This document shows positions 57,242-64,000 of a DNA stretch of 64,000 nt, in pieces. The translations under genes were made by a program, and so were the position numbers. The notes beneath the pieces are model-generated. The model saw nothing but the letters and a program-made list of their open reading frames with translations, did not search any database and was not told the origin of the DNA. How positions within the stretch are numbered: the stretch's first letter is position 1; each line of letters starts with the position of its first letter. The stretch is from an uncultured Anaeromusa sp. (GTDB taxonomy: Bacteria; Bacillota; Negativicutes; Anaeromusales; Anaeromusaceae): NCBI RefSeq assembly GCF_963668665.1, contig NZ_OY764902.1, positions 186,001 through 250,000 on the forward strand. The letters are read 5' to 3'.

Positions 57242-57940
57242 ATGAGTGGAAACGAGCAGGAGCAGATACCGGAAAAACTGTTGCAGCCCAATCAGCGCTT
57301 GGAGATTATGTTGCTGGATGGCTCTACAGAGGTGTATCAGAGCAGAATTGAAGAGGTGCATAAAACAGAGCTGATTGTAGCTATGCCCATGAGCAAAGGG
57401 TATCCGGTCATGCTGCATGAAGGCAGTAAATTTACCGGGAATTTGCTATTCCCAGGCGGGAAATACGTGTTTACCAGCTTTTTTTTAGGAAAAGCCTTGA
57501 ACCCGCTGCCTGTATGGAAAATATCGTTGCCGCAGAATATACATAAAGTGCAGCAGCGTTCTTTTGTCAGAGTGGCAGCGAGAATTTCCGTACATCTTAC
57601 TTACACTGAAAAAAAAGGCGAGCCGCCTCGCGAGGAACTCATCGACCATAGCTTGATTTTGGACTCGAAAGATATTAGCGGCGGCGGCGTGAGTTTAATT
57701 GCTAAACACGCCTTAAAATACGGTCAGATTGTGCAGTTGAGCATGCAGGTCCCCGGCGAAGACGGAGACGAATTAATTGAATCGCTCGGAACGGTTGTAC
57801 GTTCTGAAAAGCCAACGGAAGATTCGCCTTTTTTCTGGGTCGGGATTCGCTTTGAATCAATTCAAGAGAGAGACAGGCAAAAAATTGTCCGGTTTGTTTT
57901 TAAAAAGCAATTGGAACATCGGCAAAAAGGACTCCGATGA
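57242..57940 (+). CDS. PilZ-domain protein, YcgR/MotI-like flagellar brake
   Basis: The 232 aa protein has an N-terminal YcgR-type domain (about 15-105: LQPNQRLEIMLLDGSTEVYQSRIEEV) and a C-terminal PilZ domain with the c-di-GMP binding residues RSFVR (RxxxR) and DISGGG (DxSxxG). Homologues slow the flagellar motor when c-di-GMP is bound. It lies between flhG and cheB, an added gene compared with Bacillus subtilis, where the homologue is elsewhere. ATG 57242 is 4 bases after the flhG stop; ribosome site AGATAGG is weak. Confidence 0.9.
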   Translation: MSGNEQEQIPEKLLQPNQRLEIMLLDGSTEVYQSRIEEVHKTELIVAMPMSKGYPVMLHEGSKFTGNLLFPGGKYVFTSFFLGKALNPLPVWKISLPQNIHKVQQRSFVRVAARISVHLTYTEKKGEPPREELIDHSLILDSKDISGGGVSLIAKHALKYGQIVQLSMQVPGEDGDELIESLGTVVRSEKPTEDSPFFWVGIRFESIQERDRQKIVRFVFKKQLEHRQKGLR

Positions 57941-57957
57941 AAGGTGGTGAATAATGA

Positions 57958-59001
57958 ATGATTCGAATATTGATTGTGGATGATTCTGCATTTATGCGTA
58001 AGTTGTTAAGCGATTTATTTACTGGTGAAAAGGATTTTGTTGTAGTGGACACGGCGCGAAATGGTAAAGAAGCAGTGGAAAAGACGAAGCTGCTGCAGCC
58101 GGATTTGGTCACGTTGGATGTGGAAATGCCCATTATGGACGGCCTGGAAGCTTTGCGGCTGATTATGCAAGAAACGCCGACTCCGGTAATGATGGTGAGC
58201 AGCTTGACTAAAGCCGGTGCGGACGCGACCATGCGTGCACTGGATTTGGGTGCAGTTGATTTTATTGCGAAAACAAATGGTCCTATTTCGAGCATTCAAG
58301 ATATTCGCCAAGAAATTTTGGCTAAGGCCAGAGAGGCTGTACGTGTAAATGTGCGGCATTTGGCTCGGCCCCAAGCAGCGCCGATTGCGCCGCGAAGCGT
58401 GCTTCCCTTTGGAGGCGGCGTTCAAGGAACCGATAAGATTATTGCGATTGGAACTTCAACAGGCGGCCCTAGGGCTCTGCAGGAAATCATTACACGGCTG
58501 CCTAAAAATCTTCCCTGTGGGGTACTCATCGTACAGCACATGCCCCCGGGGTTTACTCGATCATTGGCGGAGCGCTTAAATTCGTTGTCTGACGTGCAGG
58601 TGAAGGAGGCGGAACCAAACGAACCGATTCGCCCCGGGTGGGTGTACATTGCGCCTGGCGATCACCATATGCGGGTGGAACGAAACGGGGGGCAGAAGAT
58701 TTTACGTTTAACTCAGGATCCGCTTATCGGCGGACATCGTCCCGCCGTTGATCCGATGTTTGATTCGGTGGCGCAGACGTACGGAAAGCAAACGGTGGCT
58801 GTTTTGCTAACCGGTATGGGGCATGATGGGGCGCAGGGAATGAAAAAAATCAAAGAGAACCATGGCTTTACAATTGCAGAAGATCAATCGACATCGGTAG
58901 TGTTTGGCATGCCGAAATCGGCGATTGAGCTTGGCGTTGTAGATCGAGTGGTGCCATTGCAAGCGGTTGCTGCTGAAATTATAAAAGCGGTTAGTTTATA
59001 A
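57958..59001 (+). CDS. cheB: Chemotaxis protein-glutamate methylesterase CheB
   Basis: CheB removes methyl groups from, and deamidates, chemoreceptors. The receiver domain is at residues 1-120 (LIVDDSAFMRKLL, DLVTLDVEMPIMDGLEAL, VSSLTKAG); the esterase domain has the catalytic Ser in AIGTSTGGPRALQ, His in VQHMPPGFT and Asp in TGMGHDGAQGM. 347 aa. AAGGTGGTGA precedes ATG 57958. Its partner cheR is not in this window. Confidence 0.96.
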   Translation: MIRILIVDDSAFMRKLLSDLFTGEKDFVVVDTARNGKEAVEKTKLLQPDLVTLDVEMPIMDGLEALRLIMQETPTPVMMVSSLTKAGADATMRALDLGAVDFIAKTNGPISSIQDIRQEILAKAREAVRVNVRHLARPQAAPIAPRSVLPFGGGVQGTDKIIAIGTSTGGPRALQEIITRLPKNLPCGVLIVQHMPPGFTRSLAERLNSLSDVQVKEAEPNEPIRPGWVYIAPGDHHMRVERNGGQKILRLTQDPLIGGHRPAVDPMFDSVAQTYGKQTVAVLLTGMGHDGAQGMKKIKENHGFTIAEDQSTSVVFGMPKSAIELGVVDRVVPLQAVAAEIIKAVSL

Positions 59002-59021
59002 CAGTGGAGGTGCAGGGGAAG

Positions 59022-61115
59022 ATGGATATTAATCAGTACATGGGAATGTTCCTGGAAGAATCACGCGAGCACCTGCAAGCACTCAATCAATGCCTGCTGG
59101 ACTTGGAAAACGATCCATCGAATTTATCCGTTTTAGATGAAATTTTTCGTAGCGCTCATACACTAAAGGGCATGTCGGCTACAATGGGGTTTACGACCAT
59201 TGCTGAATTAACCCATGAAATGGAAAATGTGCTTGATTTAATGCGTAAGGAGCAGTTGTCGGCTTCGCACGAACTGATCGATACGATCTTCCGCTGTGTG
59301 GATACGCTGGAGCAGCTTGTTGAGAATGTAGCTGCCGGCAGCAACGAAACGATCGATATTCAGCCGTTGTTGCAGATGCTTTCTTCTATTGCCAAAGGAG
59401 AAGCGCCTGCTGCTGCCAAGGCGGAAATAGCGAAAGCGCCAGCGCCGGTTCAAAAAGCTGCACCACCAGAGGCAGCGCCGGAAAACGAAAAGGAACAGTA
59501 TTTATTTGCACTGAATGAAGCAGAAGAAAATGTTATTATTGAAGCCCGTTCGCAAGGTGTGCAGGCCTATCAAATTGAAGTTCAGCTTAGTGAAACCTGC
59601 CTGTTGAAGTCGGCACGAGCTTATATGTCTATGAGCGCTCTTGATGAACTAGGTGATGTCTTGCGCAGTATTCCTACTGTGGATGAATTGGAAAAAGAAA
59701 ATTTTGAACGCTCGTTTCAAGTGTTATTGCTTAGCGATGTAGAAGCAGTTAAAGTGGAACAAGCGTTATTGAGCATTTCCGAAGTGGAAAAAGTGACGGT
59801 GCTGCCGATTGACTTGATGGAAAAGGCGCCTAAGGCTTCTGAAAATGAAACTGTAGCGGCAGCGGTCACCGCTGACGCAGCTCCTGTTGTAACTCCAACT
59901 GCGAAAAAGGCGGCGGAACCGCCTAAAGCAGCAGCGCAGGGAGAAAAGAAAAACAATCGAGGCAGCCAGTCTGTACGCGTGGATATTGACAAGTTGGATT
60001 CTCTGCTGAATCTGGTGGGAGAATTGGTTATTAATAAAACCAGGTTGGAGCAGATCGGTATTACGCATCGGCTGACGGATTTGGTGGAAACCATTGAACA
60101 AATGGACCGAGTTACGACGGATTTGCAAAATGTCGTTATGAAAGTTCGGATGGTTCCAGTGGGCCAAGTGTTTAACCGTTTCCCCCGTATGGTTCGCGAT
60201 TTATCGAGGGAACTTAACAAAGAAATTAACTTAATTATCCAAGGGGAAGAGACCGAACTGGACCGCACGGTTATTGATGAAATCGGCGACCCGTTGGTCC
60301 ATTTGTTGCGTAATTCTATTGACCATGGGATTGAGCATCCGGATGAGCGTGTGGCGAAAGGAAAGAATCCCGTAGGGGAAGTTCGCCTCATTGCCAGCCA
60401 TGAAGGCAACAATGTAGTGATTTTGGTAGAAGATGACGGCAAAGGGATCAATGCTGAAGTGATCAAGCAAAAGGCTTTGGAAAAAGGCTTAATCACGCAG
60501 GCGGAAGCCGATAAGATGGATGCTAACGAGGCCGTGCGGTTAGTCTTCCTGCCGGGATTTTCTACGGCCGAAGTGGTTACCGACGTTTCCGGCCGCGGCG
60601 TAGGTATGGATGCCGTTAAAAATAAGATCGAATCTCTCGGCGGCATGGTGGACGTGGAAACAAAGATCAATGAAGGAAGCAAATTCAAAATTCGTTTGCC
60701 CTTGACGCTGGCCATTATTCAAGCCTTGCTTGTAGAGGTGGCAAAGGAGATTTATGCGATTCCCTTAGGCTCTATTGATAGTACGATTAATCTGGAGCCA
60801 AGCGATATCAAGACCATCCAAAATCGCGAAGTTATTTTATTGCGCGGTCAAATTATTCCAATCATCCGCTTAGGGGATGTTTTGCAGATTCCCCGGATCG
60901 CGAGCGAGGATTCCGGTGAGTTGTTTGTCGTTATTGTGCATATGGGAGAGTTCAAGGCAGGGATCATTGTTGACAATCTGATAGGACAGCAAGAAATCGT
61001 AATTAAGTCGCTGGGTAAATTGTTGGCCGGAATTAAGGTGATTGCCGGTGCGACGATTCTGGGCAACGGTCAGGTTGCTTTGATTTTGGACATTGGGTCC
61101 TTATTGCAGTCTTGA
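59022..61115 (+). CDS. cheA: Chemotaxis histidine kinase CheA
   Basis: CheA is 697 aa with all five domains in order: Hpt P1 with phosphoacceptor His in FRSAHTLKGMSATMGF, P2 (about 155-275, CheY/CheB docking), dimer P3 with SVRVDIDKLDSLLNLVGELVINKTRLEQ, ATPase P4 with LLRNSIDHGIEHPDER, VEDDGKGI, VSGRGVGMDAVK, and the CheW-like P5. ATG 59022 with GGAGGTG about 9 bases before; GTG 59004 is upstream in frame. Receives receptor signals and phosphorylates CheY and CheB. Confidence 0.97.
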   Translation: MDINQYMGMFLEESREHLQALNQCLLDLENDPSNLSVLDEIFRSAHTLKGMSATMGFTTIAELTHEMENVLDLMRKEQLSASHELIDTIFRCVDTLEQLVENVAAGSNETIDIQPLLQMLSSIAKGEAPAAAKAEIAKAPAPVQKAAPPEAAPENEKEQYLFALNEAEENVIIEARSQGVQAYQIEVQLSETCLLKSARAYMSMSALDELGDVLRSIPTVDELEKENFERSFQVLLLSDVEAVKVEQALLSISEVEKVTVLPIDLMEKAPKASENETVAAAVTADAAPVVTPTAKKAAEPPKAAAQGEKKNNRGSQSVRVDIDKLDSLLNLVGELVINKTRLEQIGITHRLTDLVETIEQMDRVTTDLQNVVMKVRMVPVGQVFNRFPRMVRDLSRELNKEINLIIQGEETELDRTVIDEIGDPLVHLLRNSIDHGIEHPDERVAKGKNPVGEVRLIASHEGNNVVILVEDDGKGINAEVIKQKALEKGLITQAEADKMDANEAVRLVFLPGFSTAEVVTDVSGRGVGMDAVKNKIESLGGMVDVETKINEGSKFKIRLPLTLAIIQALLVEVAKEIYAIPLGSIDSTINLEPSDIKTIQNREVILLRGQIIPIIRLGDVLQIPRIASEDSGELFVVIVHMGEFKAGIIVDNLIGQQEIVIKSLGKLLAGIKVIAGATILGNGQVALILDIGSLLQS

Positions 61116-61128
61116 GGAGGCGAAGGCC

Positions 61129-61593
61129 ATGAATGAAGCATTATTTTCCGGTGAGGAAATGCAATTAGTTGTTTTTAAGCTAGGGGCCGAAAACTATGCC
61201 GTTAGCATACTGCAGGTACAGGAAATCAAACGTATTACCGATATTACTCGTGTGCCGCAAACGCCGGACTATATCAAAGGGGTTATGAACTTGCGGGGCA
61301 GTGTGATGCCTGTAGTCGATCTGACAAAACGTCTCAATTTGCCCAAACAGGAATATACAGATGATACGCGCATTATTATCGTTAAACTAGATGATATCGT
61401 AGTGGGTATGATCGTGGACGCTGTCTTGGAAGTAACTGCGTTGGTGAAGGAACAAATTGAGCGGCCGGATGGTATGATGGGCGGCGTAGATGCGCAATTC
61501 CTGGATGGAGTTGGCAAGGAAGAGGATCGGTTGCTGATTTTGTTAAACTTGGAAAATACTTTGGGCTTGGGCACGGAAATAAAAGTCGGTTAG
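61129..61593 (+). CDS. cheW: Chemotaxis adaptor CheW
   Basis: Couples MCPs to CheA. The 154 aa protein is one CheW domain: QLVVFKLGAENYAVSILQVQEIKRITDITRVPQTPDYIKGVMNLRGSVMPVVDLTKRLNLP, then DDTRIIIVKLDDIVVGMIVDAVLEV and LLILLNLENTL. GAGGAGG precedes ATG 61129; upstream in-frame ATG lies in cheA. Confidence 0.97.
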   Translation: MNEALFSGEEMQLVVFKLGAENYAVSILQVQEIKRITDITRVPQTPDYIKGVMNLRGSVMPVVDLTKRLNLPKQEYTDDTRIIIVKLDDIVVGMIVDAVLEVTALVKEQIERPDGMMGGVDAQFLDGVGKEEDRLLILLNLENTLGLGTEIKVG

Positions 61594-61628
61594 GAAAGTT
61601 CTAAAGTCTAAACGATGAGGTGAATGTC

Positions 61629-62249
61629 TTGACAGATGATATCTTAAACCTATCAGGCATGCAATTGGATGCTTTGCGTGAAATTGGCAATGTTGGTGCA
61701 GGCAATTCTGCGACTGCCTTATCACAGATTATTCAACGCAAAATTGATATGTCTGTACCTCAGGTTTCAATTTTGCCCTTGGCGGATGTGCCGGATGTAG
61801 TTGGCGGGCCGGATGTCATGGTGGCAGGGGTTTACCTTCGCGTTTTTGGTCCGGCGCCAGGGAGTATTCTGTTTTTATTGCCAAGGGAGAGCGCTTTTGC
61901 CTTGGTCGACATGCTAATGGGCCGGGAATATGGACATACGGAAACCTTGTCGGCGATGGATGAGTCCGCCTTGATGGAAATAGGCAATATTTTAGCGGGG
62001 GCGTATCTGAACGCATTGTCTTTCTTTACCAATTTAACTCTTTTGCCTTCTATCCCAGCCTTGGCGATGGATATGGCAGGCGCGATCTTAAGTGTGATTT
62101 TAATTCAATTAGGCCAAATGGGCGACCATGCTCTTGTAATCGAAACAGAATTCAGCAGCGAAGTGGAAGGTGTAAAAGGGCACTTTTTCCTGATTCCCGA
62201 TCCAGGCTCTCTTAGCATCATTCTTTCAGCGATAGGGGTGAAAGAATAA
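61629..62249 (+). CDS. cheC: CheY-P phosphatase CheC
   Basis: CheC dephosphorylates CheY and binds CheD. It has two phosphatase motifs, DALREIGNVGAGNSATALS and ALMEIGNILAGAYLNALS. 206 aa. I prefer TTG 61629, with GAGGTG 6 bases upstream, over GTG 61620, which lies in that site. Stop overlaps the cheD start (TAATG). Confidence 0.95.
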   Translation: MTDDILNLSGMQLDALREIGNVGAGNSATALSQIIQRKIDMSVPQVSILPLADVPDVVGGPDVMVAGVYLRVFGPAPGSILFLLPRESAFALVDMLMGREYGHTETLSAMDESALMEIGNILAGAYLNALSFFTNLTLLPSIPALAMDMAGAILSVILIQLGQMGDHALVIETEFSSEVEGVKGHFFLIPDPGSLSIILSAIGVKE

Positions 62250-62734
62250 TGGGAGAGCTGATAAAAGTAGGTATGGCGGATTACAAGGTCGGTAAGGCGC
62301 CGGCAAGCTTGGTGACCTACGGTTTGGGCTCCTGCATTGGTATTGCTTTTTTTGATGCGGCCACGAAAATTGGAGGCTTGGCTCATATCATGCTGCCGGA
62401 TAGTAAGCAGGCAAGAGCTTCGGACAACCCGGCTAAATTTGCCGATACGGCGTTGCCGTTGATGTTGGATGACATGTTGAAATTGGGCGCTCAAAAAGGC
62501 CGCATTACGGCAAAAATTGCTGGCGGAGCCCAAATGTTTGCTTTTGCTAATGCTACGGATATTATGAGGGTGGGCGAACGAAATGCTGATGCCGTCAAAG
62601 CTAAATTGAAGCAAATGGATGTCCGATTGCTCGCAGAAGATACAGGCGGCAACTATGGGAGAACGGTGGAACTGAATTTGGAAAATGGTATTTATTACAT
62701 TAAAACCATTGATAAGGGGCAAAAGGAATTGTAG
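62249..62734 (+). CDS. cheD: Chemoreceptor glutamine deamidase CheD
   Basis: CheD deamidates receptor glutamines and is controlled by CheC. The catalytic Cys and His are in YGLGSCIGIAFFD and GGLAHIMLPDS, with KIAGGAQMF and GGNYGRTVELN as further conserved blocks. 161 aa. ATG 62249 uses the last base of the cheC stop. Confidence 0.96.
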   Translation: MGELIKVGMADYKVGKAPASLVTYGLGSCIGIAFFDAATKIGGLAHIMLPDSKQARASDNPAKFADTALPLMLDDMLKLGAQKGRITAKIAGGAQMFAFANATDIMRVGERNADAVKAKLKQMDVRLLAEDTGGNYGRTVELNLENGIYYIKTIDKGQKEL

Positions 62735-62751
62735 CCAGGAGGCCGGAGAGA

Positions 62752-63069
62752 ATGCCAAGGATCTGGATTATTATTATATTGACTGTGCTAGGGGCGTTGG
62801 TATCCGGTTTTAGCAGCTTGTGGCAGCACGTTCGTCTGGAAGCGCTTTTTTCTCGTTCTATCATTGGGGCTGTAGTTGGCGGAGCGGTGGCAATTGTGTA
62901 CTGTATGCTCGTGCAACGCTGGTTTTTGCTTCAAGAAGAGAAAGTGAAAAACGCTTTGCCTTTGAAGCCGCAATCAACCCAATTATCCCAGGAAGAGCTA
63001 GGACAGGAAGAAGCGCAGGAAAATTTTCAGCCTCTCGGAGTGGAAGAATGGCAGAATTTACCTAAATAG
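62752..63069 (+). CDS. Small membrane protein of unknown function between cheD and sigD
   Basis: The 105 aa protein has two hydrophobic helices (about residues 4-22 and 37-56) and a Gln/Glu-rich cytoplasmic tail (about 62-105). I do not recognise the family. It does not look like SwrB/YlxL, which lies after sigD in Bacillus. A good site, CAGGAGGCCGGAG, precedes ATG 62752. Its place inside the operon suggests a role in motility or in sigma/anti-sigma control (inference). Confidence 0.75.
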   Translation: MPRIWIIIILTVLGALVSGFSSLWQHVRLEALFSRSIIGAVVGGAVAIVYCMLVQRWFLLQEEKVKNALPLKPQSTQLSQEELGQEEAQENFQPLGVEEWQNLPK

Positions 63070-63147
63070 CAATAGGCCATTAGTGCAGAGGAACAGCCAG
63101 CCGAAGGAAAGTTGAAGCGGAATGAGGTAAGGGAGGGGGCCTGCGAA

Positions 63148-63900
63148 ATGCCGACAGAGCAAAAGAGTCAGGCGCAATGGGATACTCTATGGCAGCAATA
63201 TAAAGCAAGCGGACAAGCGGTATTGCGTGACCAACTCATTGAACATTACCTGCCTCTGGTGCGTTTGGTTGCGGGGCGCTTGGCTATTAGCCTTCCTACG
63301 TACGTTGATAGAGACGATTTGATTAGTAATGGCTTTTTTGGTTTGTTGGATGCAATCGAACGTTTTGATATGCAGCGGGGCATTAAATTTGAAACCTATG
63401 CTTCTTTGCGGATTCGCGGCGCTATACTTGATGCGTTGCGGGCACAGGATTGGGCGCCGGCAACATTGCGGCACAAGGCAAGACAGTATGAGCTTGCGGT
63501 GCAGCAAGTGGAACATCGTTTAGGGCGAAATGCTAGCGAAGAAGAGGTGGCGCAGGAACTTGGCATTTCAGCTGCACAATTGCAGACTTTATTGCAGCAG
63601 TTGAGTGTCAGTACGCTGTTGCCTCTTGAAGAAGCGCTGCAGCAGGAAAAGCAAGGAAAAGAAAATAATTTATCCGCTAGGATTGAGATCGAAGAAGTGC
63701 AGCAAATGCTGGCCGAAGCGATTGAAAAATTGCCGGAAAAAGAAAAAATTGTCGTTAGTTTATATTATTATGATCGTTTGACGCTGAAGGAAATTAGCTT
63801 GATTTTAAAACTATCTGAAGCGCGTATTTCACAAATTCACACGAAAGCAATTTTTCGCTTGCGAGGGGTATTGCAGTCATTAAGGGAAAGCTTGCTCTAA
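63148..63900 (+). CDS. sigD: RNA polymerase sigma factor for flagellar operons (SigD/FliA)
   Basis: Sigma-28 family factor driving late flagellar and chemotaxis genes. Regions: 2 (LIEHYLPLVRLVAGRLAISLPTYVDRDDLISNGFFGLLDAIERFD, KFETYASLRIRGAILDALRAQDW), 3 (ASEEEVAQELGISAAQLQTLL), and 4 (AIEKLPEKEKIVVSLYYYDRLTLKEISLILKLSEARISQIHTKAIFRLR). 250 aa. ATG 63148 follows GGGAGGGGG; a TTG at 63112 is upstream in frame. No flgM gene in this window. Confidence 0.96.
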   Translation: MPTEQKSQAQWDTLWQQYKASGQAVLRDQLIEHYLPLVRLVAGRLAISLPTYVDRDDLISNGFFGLLDAIERFDMQRGIKFETYASLRIRGAILDALRAQDWAPATLRHKARQYELAVQQVEHRLGRNASEEEVAQELGISAAQLQTLLQQLSVSTLLPLEEALQQEKQGKENNLSARIEIEEVQQMLAEAIEKLPEKEKIVVSLYYYDRLTLKEISLILKLSEARISQIHTKAIFRLRGVLQSLRESLL

Positions 63901-63921
63901 GGGTGGAACGGAGGGGCGGAC

Positions 63922-64000
63922 ATGGAAGATTCGACAACAAAACCGCAGGAAGTGGGTTTCCGTTTGGAACATCACCCGGATGGCGCTTATTTGACAGTGG
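63922..64000 (+). CDS. Start of a FapA/DUF342-like gene (3' truncated)
   Basis: The last 26 codons of the window begin MEDSTTKPQEVGFRLEHHPDGAYLTV, after a strong GGAGGGGCGGA site. The short stretch GFRLEHHPDGAYLTV resembles the start of FapA (DUF342) proteins that often follow sigD in this class. Evidence is limited to this fragment and position. Confidence 0.5.
   Translation, partial: MEDSTTKPQEVGFRLEHHPDGAYLTV

Noticed and set aside
59717..60715. Long minus-strand open frame (about 330 codons) inside cheA
   Set aside because: It lies wholly antisense to a strongly conserved gene, has Ser/Thr/Arg-rich low-complexity translation and no ribosome site; it follows from codon use in cheA.

Overview
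The window reads as a chromosomal segment of a motile, anaerobic Bacillota bacterium, most likely a Negativicutes (Sporomusa/Pelosinus/Anaeromusa-like) organism. The main pointers are CodY next to a fla/che operon of Bacillus/Clostridium type, a NirJ1/NirJ2 radical-SAM pair, [NiFe]-hydrogenase accessory genes, a large cobamide operon, strong AGGAGG ribosome binding sites and frequent GTG/TTG starts. The class assignment is an inference from gene content; no rRNA gene is present. Nearly all genes lie on the plus strand; only pncB is on the minus strand. No tRNA, CRISPR array, transposase or prophage gene was seen.

Region 1 (1-9616) is a late-stage cobamide operon: the 3' end of cbiA, then cobU, cbiP, cbiB, cobS, an L-threonine kinase (pduX type), cobD and cobC. 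It is followed by a B12-binding-type radical SAM protein, pgeF and a small cysteine-rich protein. Region 2 (9617-14186) is mixed: a 520-base non-coding stretch with degenerate repeats, a terminator and a large interrupted hairpin; an HD hydrolase; rmuC; the RNase P RNA; a manganese (yybP-ykoY) riboswitch in front of a UPF0016/GDT1-type Mn exporter; thioredoxin; and a palindromic, MITE-like non-coding element.

Region 3 (14187-20554) has a two-component system whose sensor kinase carries a Met/His-rich extracytoplasmic insert, tatA, the NirJ1/NirJ2 (Ahb-type heme synthesis) pair, a hydrogenase b-type cytochrome, a hydrogenase maturation protease and a HupH-like protein. The hydrogenase catalytic subunits are not present. 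Region 4 (20592-30198) holds aroH, a GtrB-type glycosyltransferase, a c-di-AMP riboswitch in front of an NlpC/P60 wall hydrolase, a znuA-zur-znuC-znuB zinc operon under a palindromic operator, a soluble MCP-like protein, convergent pncB, and folP-folB-folK. Region 5 (30366-35940) is dprA-topA-trmFO-codY, the usual Bacillota order but without the codV-clpQ-clpY genes often found before codY.

Region 6 (36222-64000) is one long fla/che operon running from flgB to sigD and into a FapA-like gene. It encodes the basal body, export apparatus, C ring, FlhF/FlhG, a PilZ effector, and CheB/A/W/C/D/Y. The hook genes flgD and flgE, which normally flank the small TIGR02530-type gene, are missing from their usual places, and that slot contains hairpins instead. 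motA, motB and cheR are not in the window either.

I found no clear wholly new system. The best leads are the hydrogenase/heme support cluster without its enzyme, the Met/His-rich sensor kinase, the hook-gene gap, and several unexplained structured non-coding elements.
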